Numbered from the stretch's first letter, positions 44,105 to 53,033 are shown. The stretch is 64,000 nucleotides of DNA from Amycolatopsis pretoriensis (GCF_900107925.1 NZ_FNUJ01000019.1:49284-113283), one strand, 5' to 3'. Numbers and translations: made by a program. Notes: generated by a model not told the origin, from the letters alone.

Positions 44105-44871
44105 CCGGCGTCGTCGTCACCGGCGGGGGCGGCGGCATCGGTGCCGCGCTGGCCCGCCGCTTCGCCGCGGACGGTGCCCAGGTCGTCGTCGCCGACCTCG
44201 ATGGTGACAAGGCCGGCGAGGTGGCCGCGGAGGTCGGCGGCACGGCGTTCGTCGGCGACGTCGCGAGCGTCGACGGCGTCGCGAAGCTGATCTCGGCGGC
44301 TCGCGAGACCCTCGGCGAGATCGACATCTACTGCGCCAACGCGGGCATCGCGCCCTTCGGCGGTGCGGAAAGCCCCGAAGAGGTCTGGGCCCGCACCTGG
44401 GACGTCAACGTCATGTCCCACGTCCGCGCGGCGAACCAGCTGCTGCCCGCGTGGCTCGAGCGCGGCCGGGGGCACTTCATCGCGACGGCCTCGGCGGCCG
44501 GCCTGCTGACCAGCCTCGGCTCGGCGCCGTACTCGGTGACCAAGCACGGCGCCCTGGCCTTCGCCGAGTACCTCTCGGCGACCTACCGGCACCGCGGCAT
44601 CACCGTGCAGGCGATCTGCCCGCAGGGCGTGCGCACCGCGATGCTGGAGAGCACCGGCACCGCCGGGCAGCTGCTGATGGGCGCGTCGGCGATCGAGCCG
44701 GAGCAGGTCGCGGACGCGCTGTTCGCGGCGATCGAGGCGAAGCAGTTCCTCGTGCTGCCGCACCCGGAGGTCGCGGACTACTACGCGGCGCGCGCGACGC
44801 AGACCGACCGGTGGCTCGGCGGGATGAACAAGCTGCAGCGCAAGGTCGAAGCGGCCCTCGAAGCCGAATGA
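44101..44871 (+). CDS. short-chain dehydrogenase/reductase
   Basis: 256 aa from GTG 44101 (GTGA overlap). Motifs VTGGGGGIGAALARRF, CANAGIAPFGG, SAAGL and YSVTKHG. The C terminus (DRWLGGMNKLQRKVEAALEAE) is like the actinobacterial class next to acyl-CoA genes. Probably acts on an intermediate shared with the preceding SDR. ATGA overlap with the carboxylase gene. Confidence 0.9.
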   Translation: MTGVVVTGGGGGIGAALARRFAADGAQVVVADLDGDKAGEVAAEVGGTAFVGDVASVDGVAKLISAARETLGEIDIYCANAGIAPFGGAESPEEVWARTWDVNVMSHVRAANQLLPAWLERGRGHFIATASAAGLLTSLGSAPYSVTKHGALAFAEYLSATYRHRGITVQAICPQGVRTAMLESTGTAGQLLMGASAIEPEQVADALFAAIEAKQFLVLPHPEVADYYAARATQTDRWLGGMNKLQRKVEAALEAE

Positions 44872-46415
44872 GCTGGCAGCCGGAGGTCGACGAGATCGCG
44901 CGGCGGCGCGAGCTGGCCGAGCGCATGGGCGGGCCCGAGAAGGTGGCCCGCCAGCACGCGGCCGGGCGCTCGACGGTCCGCGAGCGGATCGCGGCCCTGG
45001 CCGACCCCGGCAGCTTCGACGAGATCGGGGCGCTCGCCGGCACCGCGTCCTATGTGGACGAATCGCTGGAGTCGTTCACCCCGGCCAACTTCGTGATCGG
45101 GACCGCGCGGCTCGACGGCCGGCGGGTGGCGATCGGCGGTGACGACTTCACCGTCCGCGGTGGTGCCGCCGACGCCGCGATCATGGAGAAGCAGGTCTAC
45201 GCCGAGCGCCTGGCGAACGAGCTGGGCCTGCCGCTGGTGCGGCTGATCGAGGGCACCGGGGGCGGCGGCAGCGTCAAGATGCTGGAGCAGCACGGGTTCA
45301 CCTACGTCCCGGTCAACCCGGGCTGGGACCTCGTGGTGGACAACCTCTCGGCGGTGCCGGTGGTCGCGCTCTGCCTGGGCCCGGTCGCCGGGCTCGGCGC
45401 CGCGCGGGCGGTCATGTCGCACCTGAACGTCCTCGTCGAAGGTGCCGGTCAGCTGTTCGTCGCCGGTCCGCCGGTCGTCAAGCACGCGACGGGGGAGGAC
45501 CTCACCAAGGAAGAGCTGGGCGGCGCCGACGTCCACCGGCGCAGCGGCGCGGTCGACCGGATCGTCGCGTCCGAGGTCGAGGCTTTCGCGGTGGCGAAAC
45601 AGTTCCTTTCGTACCTGCCGTCCTCTGTGGATGCGCTGCCGCCGGTCGGGTCCACTTCGGACCCGGCGGACCGTCGCGACGAAGCGTTGTTGTCGCTGGT
45701 CCCGCGCAACCGCCGGCACCCGTACCGCTTGCGGCCGTTGCTCGACGGCGTCTTCGACGAAGGTTCGGTGTTCGACTACGCCGTGTCGGGTGGTTCGGCT
45801 TATGCGGGATTGGCGCGGCTGAACGGCCACCCGGTCGGCGTCCTGGCCACCGATCCCTACCGCGGCGCGACGTTGACACCCGAAGGCGCCGACGTCATGA
45901 CGCGGCTGGTCGACCTCTGCGAGACGTTCCACCTCCCGCTGGTCTCGCTGACCGACCAGGCGGGCATGGTGATCGGCGCGGCCGCCGAACGCGCGGGCGC
46001 GATCCGGCACGGCGCCCGCGCGGTGACCGCGGTCTACCAGGCGCGGGTGCCGATGGCGGAGGTGATCGTCCGGCGCGTGTTCGGCGTCGGCGGCGCGGGC
46101 CAAGTCAACCGCCACCGCCTGGTCCGCCGCTGGGCGTGGCCGTCGGGCGACTGGGGATCGCTCCCGGTCGAGGGCGGCATCGAAGCGGCGTATCGCGCGG
46201 AACTCGACGCGGCCGACGACCGGGCGGCGCGGATCGAGGAGATCCGCGCCCGCCTGGACGCGGTGCGCTCGCCGTTCCGCACGGCGGAGCGGTTCTCGGT
46301 CGAGGACGTGATCGACCCGCGCGAGACCCGCGCTCGCCTGTGCGACTGGGTGCCGGACGCCTACGCGGTCCTGCCGAAACTGCTCGGCCGCTCGTCGTTC
46401 GGGATGCGTCCCTAG
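44868..46415 (+). CDS. acyl-CoA carboxylase beta (carboxyltransferase) subunit
   Basis: 515 aa. Crotonase-like carboxyltransferase: RIAALADPGSFDEIGALAG, IGGDDFTVRGGA, EGTGGGGSVKMLEQHG, AGPPVVKHATGEDLTKEELGG and the acyl-CoA binding LTDQAGMVIG. It moves CO2 from biotin to an acyl-CoA. No alpha (biotin carboxylase/BCCP) gene is nearby, so a shared alpha subunit must be used. Operon with two SDRs; geranyl-, methylcrotonyl- or propionyl-CoA-like substrates are possible. Confidence 0.9.
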   Translation: MSWQPEVDEIARRRELAERMGGPEKVARQHAAGRSTVRERIAALADPGSFDEIGALAGTASYVDESLESFTPANFVIGTARLDGRRVAIGGDDFTVRGGAADAAIMEKQVYAERLANELGLPLVRLIEGTGGGGSVKMLEQHGFTYVPVNPGWDLVVDNLSAVPVVALCLGPVAGLGAARAVMSHLNVLVEGAGQLFVAGPPVVKHATGEDLTKEELGGADVHRRSGAVDRIVASEVEAFAVAKQFLSYLPSSVDALPPVGSTSDPADRRDEALLSLVPRNRRHPYRLRPLLDGVFDEGSVFDYAVSGGSAYAGLARLNGHPVGVLATDPYRGATLTPEGADVMTRLVDLCETFHLPLVSLTDQAGMVIGAAAERAGAIRHGARAVTAVYQARVPMAEVIVRRVFGVGGAGQVNRHRLVRRWAWPSGDWGSLPVEGGIEAAYRAELDAADDRAARIEEIRARLDAVRSPFRTAERFSVEDVIDPRETRARLCDWVPDAYAVLPKLLGRSSFGMRP

Positions 46416-46924
46416 ACCACGCGGTACCAGTGCGGCCGGAGCTCTTCGAGGCCCACCGGCTTGCCGCCGGGCCGGTCGAACATCCGCACGCCGTCGCCGA
46501 GCAGCACCGGGACGGGCATCGCCAGGATCTCGTCGAGCACCCCGGCTTCCAGGCACTGCCGGGCGACGTCGGCGCCGAGGACGTTGACGTACTTCTCGCC
46601 CGCCGCCTCCTTCGCCGCGGCGACCGCGCCGACAAGGTTGTCGACGAACGTGACGCCGGGCGCCGGGTCCGCGGGCCGGTGCGTGAGCACGAACTGCGGC
46701 CCCTCCCAGCCGCCGCCGAACGCCTTGCCCTCGCCTTCGGTGCCGCGGTGCGGATCGTCGCCGCCGTAGGTCCGGCGGCCGACGAGCAGCGCGCCGATCT
46801 CGGGGATCAGCTCGTCGACCAGCGGGTCCGGGCCGAGGTAGGGCGTCAGCCAGGACATGTCGCCGCCGGGGCCGGCGACGAAGCCGTCGACCGAGCAGCT
46901 GAAGCCGTAGAGCAGTTTCGCCAT
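46412..46924 (-). CDS. dihydrofolate-reductase-like (RibD C-terminal) family protein
   Basis: 170 aa. KLLYGFSCSVDGFVAGPGGDMSW at the start, LLVGRRTYGG, and VNVLGADVARQCLEAGVLDEI mark the RibD_C fold. Such short stand-alone proteins are common in actinomycetes as NADPH-dependent reductases of unknown substrate. AAAGGAGA precedes the ATG. Stop shared (CTAG) with the carboxylase gene. Confidence 0.88.
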   Translation of the reverse strand: MAKLLYGFSCSVDGFVAGPGGDMSWLTPYLGPDPLVDELIPEIGALLVGRRTYGGDDPHRGTEGEGKAFGGGWEGPQFVLTHRPADPAPGVTFVDNLVGAVAAAKEAAGEKYVNVLGADVARQCLEAGVLDEILAMPVPVLLGDGVRMFDRPGGKPVGLEELRPHWYRVV

Positions 46925-47031
46925 CGATGTCTCCTTTGAACCGTTCGCGGACTTCAGTACTGACGGCGGCGGCCGGGAAAAGTCATCGCTTTCACCCGGC
47001 CGTGTCCGGAACGCGACAGGATCACCACGGA

Positions 47032-47073
47032 CCGTTGACAACGGTGTCAGCGCGCGAGGACCGTTCCGGAACG
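47032..47073 (+). promoter_or_regulatory. two palindromes upstream of GH92
   Basis: CCGTTGACAACGG (47032-47044, containing a TTGACA -35-like box) and CGTTCCGGAACG (47062-47073), about 40-80 nt before the GH92 ATG. Candidate operators. Confidence 0.4.
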
Positions 47074-47114
47074 CAGCCGGCTGAACTTGTGCTCAACGAC
47101 GAAGGACAAGTGAC

Positions 47115-49769
47115 ATGGTCTTGCGTACCCTCGTGCGGCTTTCCGCCGCCACTGCCCTGGCCTTGGCCGGGCTGATCCCCGTCCCCGCGTCCGCGGCGCC
47201 GCTGGTCACCGATCCGGCGTCGCTGGTCAACCCCTTCATCGGCACGTCCAACGCCGCCGACGACTTCCCCGGCGCGGACGTCCCGTTCGGCATGGTCCAG
47301 TGGAGTCCCGACACCCCGAGCCGGCCCGACGGCGGCGGCTACGAATACCAGGATTCGTCCATCACCGGCTTCAGCCTGACCCACCTTTCGGGACCCGGCT
47401 GCGGCGCCGACGGCGACGTCCCGATCCTGCCGACGGTCGGCGCGGTGAACACCGGCGCGAGCGTCTCCTTCAGCCACAGCAACGAATCCGCGAGCCCCGG
47501 GTACTACTCGGCCGGGCTCGGCAACGGCGTCAAGACCGAGCTGACCACCGCGCTGCGGTCCGGGATCGGCCGGTTCACGTTCCCGTCGACGTCGCAGGCG
47601 AACCTGCAGTTCAAGCTCAACGGCAGCCAGAACGGCACGTCGAACCAGACGTGGACGGTGGTCAGCCCGACCGAGGTGTCCGGGTCGGTGACGTCCGGGC
47701 ACTTCTGCGGCGCGGGCTTCACCTACACGCTCTACTTCGACGTCGTCTTCGACCGCGCGTTCAGCTCCAGCGGCACCGCCGCCGCGGCCGCGGTGACCCC
47801 GAAGGCGGCACCCGGGAAGCTGCACGGCACCGCGACGGCCGAGGCGGCGCCGGACGCGGGCCCGGGCAGCGCGTACGTCCGGTTCGACACGACGAGCAAC
47901 CCGGCCGTGCAGGCGAAGGTCGGCATCTCCTACGTCTCGGTGGCGAACGCGGTCGCCAACCGCGCGGCCGACATCCCGGCGTTCGACTTCGCCGCGACCA
48001 AGCAGGCCGCGCACGACAGCTGGAACTCCCTGCTCGGCCGGATCCAGGTCGCGGGCGGGACCTCCGCGCAGCAGCGCGTCTTCTACACCGCGCTCTACCA
48101 CTCGCTGTTGCACCCCAACGTGTTCTCCGACCGCAACGGGCAGTACAGGGGGTTCGACAACCAGGTGCACACCGTCGCGAGTGGACACTCGGCGCAGTAC
48201 GCCAACTTCTCCGGCTGGGACATCTACCGCACGCAAGCGCAGCTGACCGCGCTGCTGGCGCCGGCGCAGACCAGCGACATCGCGCAGTCGATGATCGCCG
48301 ACTACGCCCAGGGCGGCGGACTGCCCAAGTGGTCGCAGAACAACGGCGAGACGTACGTGATGGTCGGTGACCCCGGCACGGCGATCCTCGCGAGCTACTA
48401 CGCCTTCGGGGCGCGGAACTTCGACACTTCGGCGGCGCTGCAGGCGATGCTGAAGGAAGCGAGCGTGCTCACCAACGTCCGGCCGGGTCTCAACGCCCTG
48501 AACGCGCCGGGTTACCTGCCGGCCAACGGCACCTACCAGTGCTGCAACTTCTACGGCCCGGTCTCGACGCAGCTGGAGTACGACACGGCGGACTTCGCGC
48601 TCTCGGCGTTCGCGGGAGCGTTGGGAGACACCGCGAACCAGGCGTTCTACGCGGGCCGCGCGCAGAACTGGAAGAACACCTTCAACCCGGCCACGGGGTT
48701 CATGCAGCCTCGCGACGCCGGTGGTGGCTGGACCGGCGGCTTCAACCCGGCGAGCGGTTCGAACTTCGTCGAAGGCACGTCCTGGCAGTACACCGGCATG
48801 GTGCCGTTCAACGTGGCGGGCCTCGCCGCGGCGCGCGGCGGCAACGCGTCGCTGGTGAGCTACCTCGACAGCGTGCTGGCCGGCTTCCACGGCAGCGGCG
48901 GTTCGCAGGCCGACCTGGGCAACGAGCCGAGCCTCGAGCTGCCGTGGGAGTACGACTACGTCGGGCAGCCGTACAAGACGCAGAAGGTCGTGCGGCAGGT
49001 CCAGGACCAGATCTGGACCGACGCGCCGGGCGGGCTGGCCGGCAACGACGACCTGGGCGCGATGAGCGCGTGGTACGTGTTCTCGGCGCTGGGCTTCTAC
49101 CCGATGACGCCGGGGACGGCGGACCTGGCGCTGGGCAGCCCGCTGTTCACGCAGGTGGTGGTGACGCTGCCGAGCGGCAACACCTTGACGGTGAACGCCC
49201 CGGCGGCGGCGGACAACGCCCCGTACGTCCAGAGCGCGTCGTGGAACGGCTCGGCGTGGAACAACGCGTACGTGCCGACTTCGGCCCTGACCTCGGGCGG
49301 GACCCTGGCGTTCGTGCTGGGCACCTCGGCGAACACGGCGTGGGCGGCGTCGAACCCGCCGCCGTCGTACGACGGGACGCTGCCGCACCTGGGGCCGTTG
49401 ACGTCGGGGATCGCGGGCAAGTGCGCGGACATCGCCCAGAGCGGAACGGGCAACGGCACGCACGTCCAGCTGTACACGTGCAATGCGACGGGCGCGCAGA
49501 AGTGGTTCTCGGCCGCGGACGGCTCCCTGCAGGCCCAGGGCGGCTGCCTGGACGTGAGCAACAGCGGCACGGCGAACGGCACGAAGGTCCAGCTGTGGCA
49601 GTGCAACAGCTCCGGGGCGCAGAAGTGGCAGGCGGGCAGCGCGGGAGCGTTGGTGAACCCCCAGTCGGGCAGGTGCCTGGACGACCCGGGCAGCACGACG
49701 ACGGACGGGACCCAGCTGCAGATCTACGACTGCAACCAGAGCGCGGCCCAGTCCTGGACCCGCGGCTGA
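47115..49769 (+). CDS. secreted GH92 alpha-mannosidase with CBM13
   Basis: 884 aa. Signal peptide to about residue 28 (ASAAPLV). GH92 domain to about 760: VNPFIGTSNAADDFPGADVPFGMVQ, GCGADGDVPILP, LELPWEYDYVGQPY, and GNDDLGAMSAWYVFSALGFYP with the acidic catalytic region. A C-terminal ricin-type CBM13 (about 762-884) has repeated CLD/CAD and QKW motifs. Ca-dependent exo-alpha-mannosidase acting on mannans or fungal glycoproteins. Ends at a strong hairpin. Confidence 0.95.
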   Translation: MVLRTLVRLSAATALALAGLIPVPASAAPLVTDPASLVNPFIGTSNAADDFPGADVPFGMVQWSPDTPSRPDGGGYEYQDSSITGFSLTHLSGPGCGADGDVPILPTVGAVNTGASVSFSHSNESASPGYYSAGLGNGVKTELTTALRSGIGRFTFPSTSQANLQFKLNGSQNGTSNQTWTVVSPTEVSGSVTSGHFCGAGFTYTLYFDVVFDRAFSSSGTAAAAAVTPKAAPGKLHGTATAEAAPDAGPGSAYVRFDTTSNPAVQAKVGISYVSVANAVANRAADIPAFDFAATKQAAHDSWNSLLGRIQVAGGTSAQQRVFYTALYHSLLHPNVFSDRNGQYRGFDNQVHTVASGHSAQYANFSGWDIYRTQAQLTALLAPAQTSDIAQSMIADYAQGGGLPKWSQNNGETYVMVGDPGTAILASYYAFGARNFDTSAALQAMLKEASVLTNVRPGLNALNAPGYLPANGTYQCCNFYGPVSTQLEYDTADFALSAFAGALGDTANQAFYAGRAQNWKNTFNPATGFMQPRDAGGGWTGGFNPASGSNFVEGTSWQYTGMVPFNVAGLAAARGGNASLVSYLDSVLAGFHGSGGSQADLGNEPSLELPWEYDYVGQPYKTQKVVRQVQDQIWTDAPGGLAGNDDLGAMSAWYVFSALGFYPMTPGTADLALGSPLFTQVVVTLPSGNTLTVNAPAAADNAPYVQSASWNGSAWNNAYVPTSALTSGGTLAFVLGTSANTAWAASNPPPSYDGTLPHLGPLTSGIAGKCADIAQSGTGNGTHVQLYTCNATGAQKWFSAADGSLQAQGGCLDVSNSGTANGTKVQLWQCNSSGAQKWQAGSAGALVNPQSGRCLDDPGSTTTDGTQLQIYDCNQSAAQSWTRG

Positions 49770-49773
49770 CGCC

Positions 49774-49819
49774 GTCGTGAGTGGTAATTCGGGTTAGAAC
49801 CCGAATTACCACTCACGAC
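49774..49819. terminator. 22-bp perfect hairpin between convergent genes
   Basis: Left arm 49774-49795 and right arm 49798-49819 are perfect complements around two bases. The stem is AT-richer than the surroundings and overlaps the last codons of the enoyl-CoA hydratase gene. It can terminate both transcripts; its odd composition suggests a mobile or repeated element. Confidence 0.75.
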
Positions 49820-50640
49820 TCGGCCGAGTGGGGCGGGAACTTCGGCTCCCGGCGTTCGTTCCAGCTGGCCAGCCCCTCGGCCAGCTCGGGACGCCCGAAC
49901 GAGTCGATCATCAACGCCGTCGCCTCGCGGGCGGCTTCGTCCAGCGGCAGCAGCGCCTCGCGGGCGAACTGCGCCTTCATCACCGCCATCGACCGCGGCG
50001 CGCTGTAGGTGGCCAGCTCGGTCGCGTACGCGTGGGCGCGCAGGCCCAGTTCCTCCGCCGGGACCACCTCCTGGACCAAGCCGTAGTCCAGGGCCTGCTC
50101 CGCGGTGAACGTCCGCCCGGACAGCAGCAGGTCACGGGCCCGGCCCTCGCCCACCAGCGACGGCAGCAGCTTCGCGATCCCGTACTCCGCGATCAGCCCG
50201 CGGCGCGAGAACGCCGTGGTGAACTTCGCGCCCGCCGCGGCGAAGCGGACGTCCGCCGAGCACGCGATCACGAACCCGAGGCCCGCGCAGCCGCCGTTGA
50301 TCGCCGCGACCACGGGGACGCCGGCCGCCGAGGCCGCCAGGACGTCGCGGAAGTTCTCGTGGCCGCCGCTCGACGCCGGGGGAGCGGCGGCCAGGTCGTC
50401 GAGCAACCCCAGGTCGGCGCCGGGGCAGAACGCCCGGCCCGCCCCGGTGACGACCACCGCGCGGACGTCCGGGTCCGCGTCGGCCTGGCGGAGCAGGGCG
50501 CCGTAGCGGACCTGCATCGGTACGTCCATCGCGTTGCTGCGGCCGGGTTTGTCGAACGTCAGCGTGGCGACGGCACCGTCCGCCGCGTACCGGACACCAT
50601 CCACAGCGGACAAGGCGGCCTCCTCGGGGTCGGCCACCAT
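49813..50640 (-). CDS. enoyl-CoA hydratase/isomerase (crotonase family)
   Basis: 275 aa. Crotonase fold: AVATLTFDKPGRSNAMD, oxyanion residues in FCPGADL and AAINGGCAGLGFVIACSADVRFA, and FSRRGLIAEYGIAKLLPSLVG. Hydrates or isomerises an enoyl-CoA. Start ATG 50640 directly follows an AAGCG/CGCTT palindrome and lacks a spaced ribosome-binding site, so a leaderless transcript is likely. It is the last gene of a minus-strand run with the zincin-like ORF 31 bp upstream. Confidence 0.9.
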   Translation of the reverse strand: MVADPEEAALSAVDGVRYAADGAVATLTFDKPGRSNAMDVPMQVRYGALLRQADADPDVRAVVVTGAGRAFCPGADLGLLDDLAAAPPASSGGHENFRDVLAASAAGVPVVAAINGGCAGLGFVIACSADVRFAAAGAKFTTAFSRRGLIAEYGIAKLLPSLVGEGRARDLLLSGRTFTAEQALDYGLVQEVVPAEELGLRAHAYATELATYSAPRSMAVMKAQFAREALLPLDEAAREATALMIDSFGRPELAEGLASWNERREPKFPPHSAES

Positions 50641-50643
50641 ACT

Positions 50644-50655
50644 AAGCGGTCGCTT
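50644..50655 (-). promoter_or_regulatory. TetR-like operator at the hydratase start
   Basis: AAGCGGTCGCTT, inverted repeat AAGCG/CGCTT, 3 nt before the hydratase ATG; on the minus strand it reads CCAAGCGACCGCTTAGT. Confidence 0.5.
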
Positions 50656-50671
50656 GGCTCCTGGCCAGCTG

Positions 50672-51031
50672 TCACTTCCAGTCGGGCAGGTACTCGTAGT
50701 GCTGTTTGAAGGTCCTCTGCGCCGCGTCGGACCGCGGGTCATGGCCGAAGTCGGCCTCGGTGAAGCTGCCCGCCTCGACGGTCCAGAACTCCTCGGCGTC
50801 CTTCCACACGGCGCTGAGACGATCGTTCAGCCCGAGGCCCACCCGGCTCTCGCCCACGTTGGGCTGGACGTGCAGCAGTTCGTGCATCAGCTCGATCCGG
50901 CTGGGCGTGTGGAACGGCACGCCCTTCTGGTCGAAGGAGATCGAGCCGCGCAGCACGCCCGCCCCACCGGCGCCGGGGACGATCTTCGCCAGCCGGGCCT
51001 TCGCTTGCGGTTCGTCCTCCTGTTCGATCAT
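50672..51031 (-). CDS. small zincin-like protein with HELLH motif
   Basis: 119 aa from ATG 51031 (ATGA overlap with the 50-aa ORF). Residues 46-56 read IELMHELLHVQ, an HExxH zinc site at 50-54, followed by AEEFWTVEAGSF with E80/E81 as possible third ligand. The order HELxH then EE..TV resembles M91/NleD-like effector peptidases, but it is shorter. It has no signal peptide. It could be the C-terminal piece of a degraded toxin or a small peptidase. The family assignment is tentative; the motif is directly visible. Confidence 0.55.
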   Translation of the reverse strand: MIEQEDEPQAKARLAKIVPGAGGAGVLRGSISFDQKGVPFHTPSRIELMHELLHVQPNVGESRVGLGLNDRLSAVWKDAEEFWTVEAGSFTEADFGHDPRSDAAQRTFKQHYEYLPDWK

Positions 51032-51180
51032 CGGGCCGGCGTCCGGGCGTAGTGGAAGATCGTCTCGCTGCGGTCTTTCTGCTTGGTGATCGGGATTTCG
51101 AGCTGGTACCCGGCCAAATGGCGGTATCCCGCGACGCGACGAAAGGGACGTGCTCCGGTCGGTCGAGGGCGTACGACCAT
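51028..51180 (-). CDS. 50-aa ORF of unknown function
   Basis: MVVRPRPTGARPFRRVAGYR begins a 50-residue basic peptide ending in SETIFHYARTPAR. Its ATG overlaps the amidohydrolase stop (TGATG, 51178-51182), and its own stop overlaps the zincin ORF start (ATGA). Such double coupling favours translation. It may instead be the N-terminal half of the zincin gene separated by a frameshift, since its frame ends exactly where the next begins. Confidence 0.4.
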   Translation of the reverse strand: MVVRPRPTGARPFRRVAGYRHLAGYQLEIPITKQKDRSETIFHYARTPAR

Positions 51181-52406
51181 CACGATTCTTCAAACCGGGT
51201 GCCCCGCCGCCAAATCGCGCGGGTGTTGAGTGAGTCGTCGATGTCCGCCGTCGGGTCGCCGTCGACGAGCAGGAGGTCGGCGCGCAGCCCTTCGGCCACG
51301 CGGCCCCGGTCGCCGAGGCCGAAGCGGCGCGCCGTGGTCGCCGTCGCGGCGCGCAGTGCCCGGGCGGGCGTCAACCCCGCCGCCACGAGGTAGCGCAGTT
51401 CGCGGTGCAGGCTGGCTCCGTGCGCCAACCCGCCGAAGAACGTTTCGGCCATGGAGGCGTCCGTGCCGGCCAGGATGTCGACCCCCGCCGCGTCCAGCGC
51501 CCGCACCGTCTCCAGCACGTCCTCGAGCTTGCCCTGCGGGTACCGGTCGTAGCTGGCCCGCAGCGTTTCCGCCCACTTGACGTCGAGGCGGCGGGCGACC
51601 CGCGGGTCGTCGGCGAGGTCGCTGCCGGTGATGCCCATCATCGACGCGTCGAGGCAGACGCACGGCACGACGAACATCCCCGCGCCGGCGACGAGGTCCA
51701 CGATCTCGGCGGTGTGCGGCCGGTCCATGAACACGTGGACGACCCCGTCGACGCCGGCCTCGGCGGCCATCCGGGTGGCGTCGAGGGTCAGCGTGTGGGC
51801 CACGGTGAGGGCGCCGTGCTTCTTGGCCTCGGCGACGCCCGCGTTCAGCGTGGCCTGGTCGAGCATCGGCAGCCCGGGATGCCCCTCGACGCTGCCGTCG
51901 TCGATCATGAACTTGATGTAGTCGGACCCCCGCGCGAGCAGCTGCGGGACGAACGCGGCGGCCTCCTCCGGCGTGGTGGAGAACGGCATCAGCGGCATGA
52001 CCGGCGGCAGGTCGCCGGCCGGCCGGAACCCTTCCGGCATCAGCTCGCTCGGGTGCCCGCCCGGCGGCGTGATGGCGAAGCCGGCGGAGCGGATGTCGGC
52101 CACCGTGTCGTCTTCGGCGGCGAGCGCCCGGTTCTCGCGCGTGTTCAGGCCCTGCATCTCCAGCTCGGTGGTGACGCCGAACCGCAGGGCCAGCGCCCGG
52201 GAGCCGGGAGCGGAGTGGACGTGCGCGTCGATCAGCCCGGGCAGCAGGGTCGCGCCCCGGCCGTCGACGACCTCCGCGCCGTCGGGCACGTCGCCGCCGA
52301 CCTGGCGGATCTTCGGGCCGTCGAGCACGACGGTGCGCACCCCGAGGTGCTTCTCCCCGTCGAAGACCCGGGCGCCGGTGATGGCGGTGGTGGCCATGGT
52401 GGCCAT
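51180..52406 (-). CDS. amidohydrolase family protein
   Basis: 408 aa. Metal-site motifs LIDAHVHSAPG, Lys in DYIKFMIDDG, His in TVAHTLTL and VVHVFMD, Asp in LAGTDASMAE, and the C-terminal VAEGLRADLLLVDGDPTADI. Same broad family as the 30413 enzyme but distinct. Start ATG 52406 (GCGAGG upstream) preferred over ATG 52397. Divergent from the MarR gene at 52495, which probably controls it. Confidence 0.88.
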   Translation of the reverse strand: MATMATTAITGARVFDGEKHLGVRTVVLDGPKIRQVGGDVPDGAEVVDGRGATLLPGLIDAHVHSAPGSRALALRFGVTTELEMQGLNTRENRALAAEDDTVADIRSAGFAITPPGGHPSELMPEGFRPAGDLPPVMPLMPFSTTPEEAAAFVPQLLARGSDYIKFMIDDGSVEGHPGLPMLDQATLNAGVAEAKKHGALTVAHTLTLDATRMAAEAGVDGVVHVFMDRPHTAEIVDLVAGAGMFVVPCVCLDASMMGITGSDLADDPRVARRLDVKWAETLRASYDRYPQGKLEDVLETVRALDAAGVDILAGTDASMAETFFGGLAHGASLHRELRYLVAAGLTPARALRAATATTARRFGLGDRGRVAEGLRADLLLVDGDPTADIDDSLNTRAIWRRGTRFEES

Positions 52407-52494
52407 GGTGGCCTCGCTTTCGTTCGCAGTTACATACCCAATGCTATGCAATTGACAACTGGCATGCAAATGCCGGGGGTACTACGCTCCGGGG

Positions 52495-52935
52495 GTGGAC
52501 AGCGCTGAAGACTCCTTGCTGGACCGGATCGGTCCGGCGCTGTCGCGGCTGCGCCGCCGCACTCCGGCCTCGGGCCGGGACCTGTCCCGCAACCTGGTGC
52601 TGAACCTGGTCGCCGACGCCCCGGGCGAGCTGACCGTCGGCGGGCTCGCCGCCGAGATGGGTGTCGCGCAGCCGGTGGCCAGCCGCACGGTCGCGGCCTG
52701 CATCGCCGACGGCCTGCTGCGCCGGGCGGCCTCGCAGGCCGACGGCCGCCGGACCGTGCTGGAGCTCACCGAAGCCGGCGAAGCGGAGCGAGACCGGTTC
52801 GCGGCCGAGCAGCGCCAGGCGTTCGAAGCGATCACGGCCGGCTGGTCGCCGGAGGACCGCACCCAGTTCGCCCGGCTCCTCGTCCGCTACACGACCGACG
52901 CGGGTGCCTGGTCCCGGAGCCGGGGAGGCCGCTGA
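52495..52935 (+). CDS. MarR-family regulator
   Basis: 146 aa from GTG 52495. Winged helix: LTVGGLAAEMGVAQPVASRTVAACIADGLLRRAASQADGRRTVLELT, with the DGR wing. In the 88-bp divergent region a TTGACA box (52452-52457) lies between two direct repeats ATGCAATTG (52446) and ATGCAAATG (52464), 18 bp apart, a plausible binding site. Likely regulates the amidohydrolase and itself. Confidence 0.9.
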   Translation: MDSAEDSLLDRIGPALSRLRRRTPASGRDLSRNLVLNLVADAPGELTVGGLAAEMGVAQPVASRTVAACIADGLLRRAASQADGRRTVLELTEAGEAERDRFAAEQRQAFEAITAGWSPEDRTQFARLLVRYTTDAGAWSRSRGGR

Positions 52936-52944
52936 CGGTGGTGC

Positions 52945-52963
52945 GGTTCGAAAATGTCGAACC
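52945..52963 (+). promoter_or_regulatory. palindromic operator upstream of GH2
   Basis: GGTTCGA (52945-52951), 5 nt, TCGAACC (52957-52963). Shares GGTTCGAAA and the following CTTTG with the xylanase promoter. Confidence 0.5.
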
Positions 52964-53033
52964 CTTTGGTCGCCCGGAAACCCTTGTGCAATAGTGCTTT
53001 CCGCCGCGTCCGCCCGCCGGAAGGACTTCGCCG

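Noticed and set aside
46954..46963. TCAGTACTGA palindrome before the DHFR-like gene
   Set aside because: Only 10 bp, and not repeated convincingly elsewhere; too weak to call an operator.
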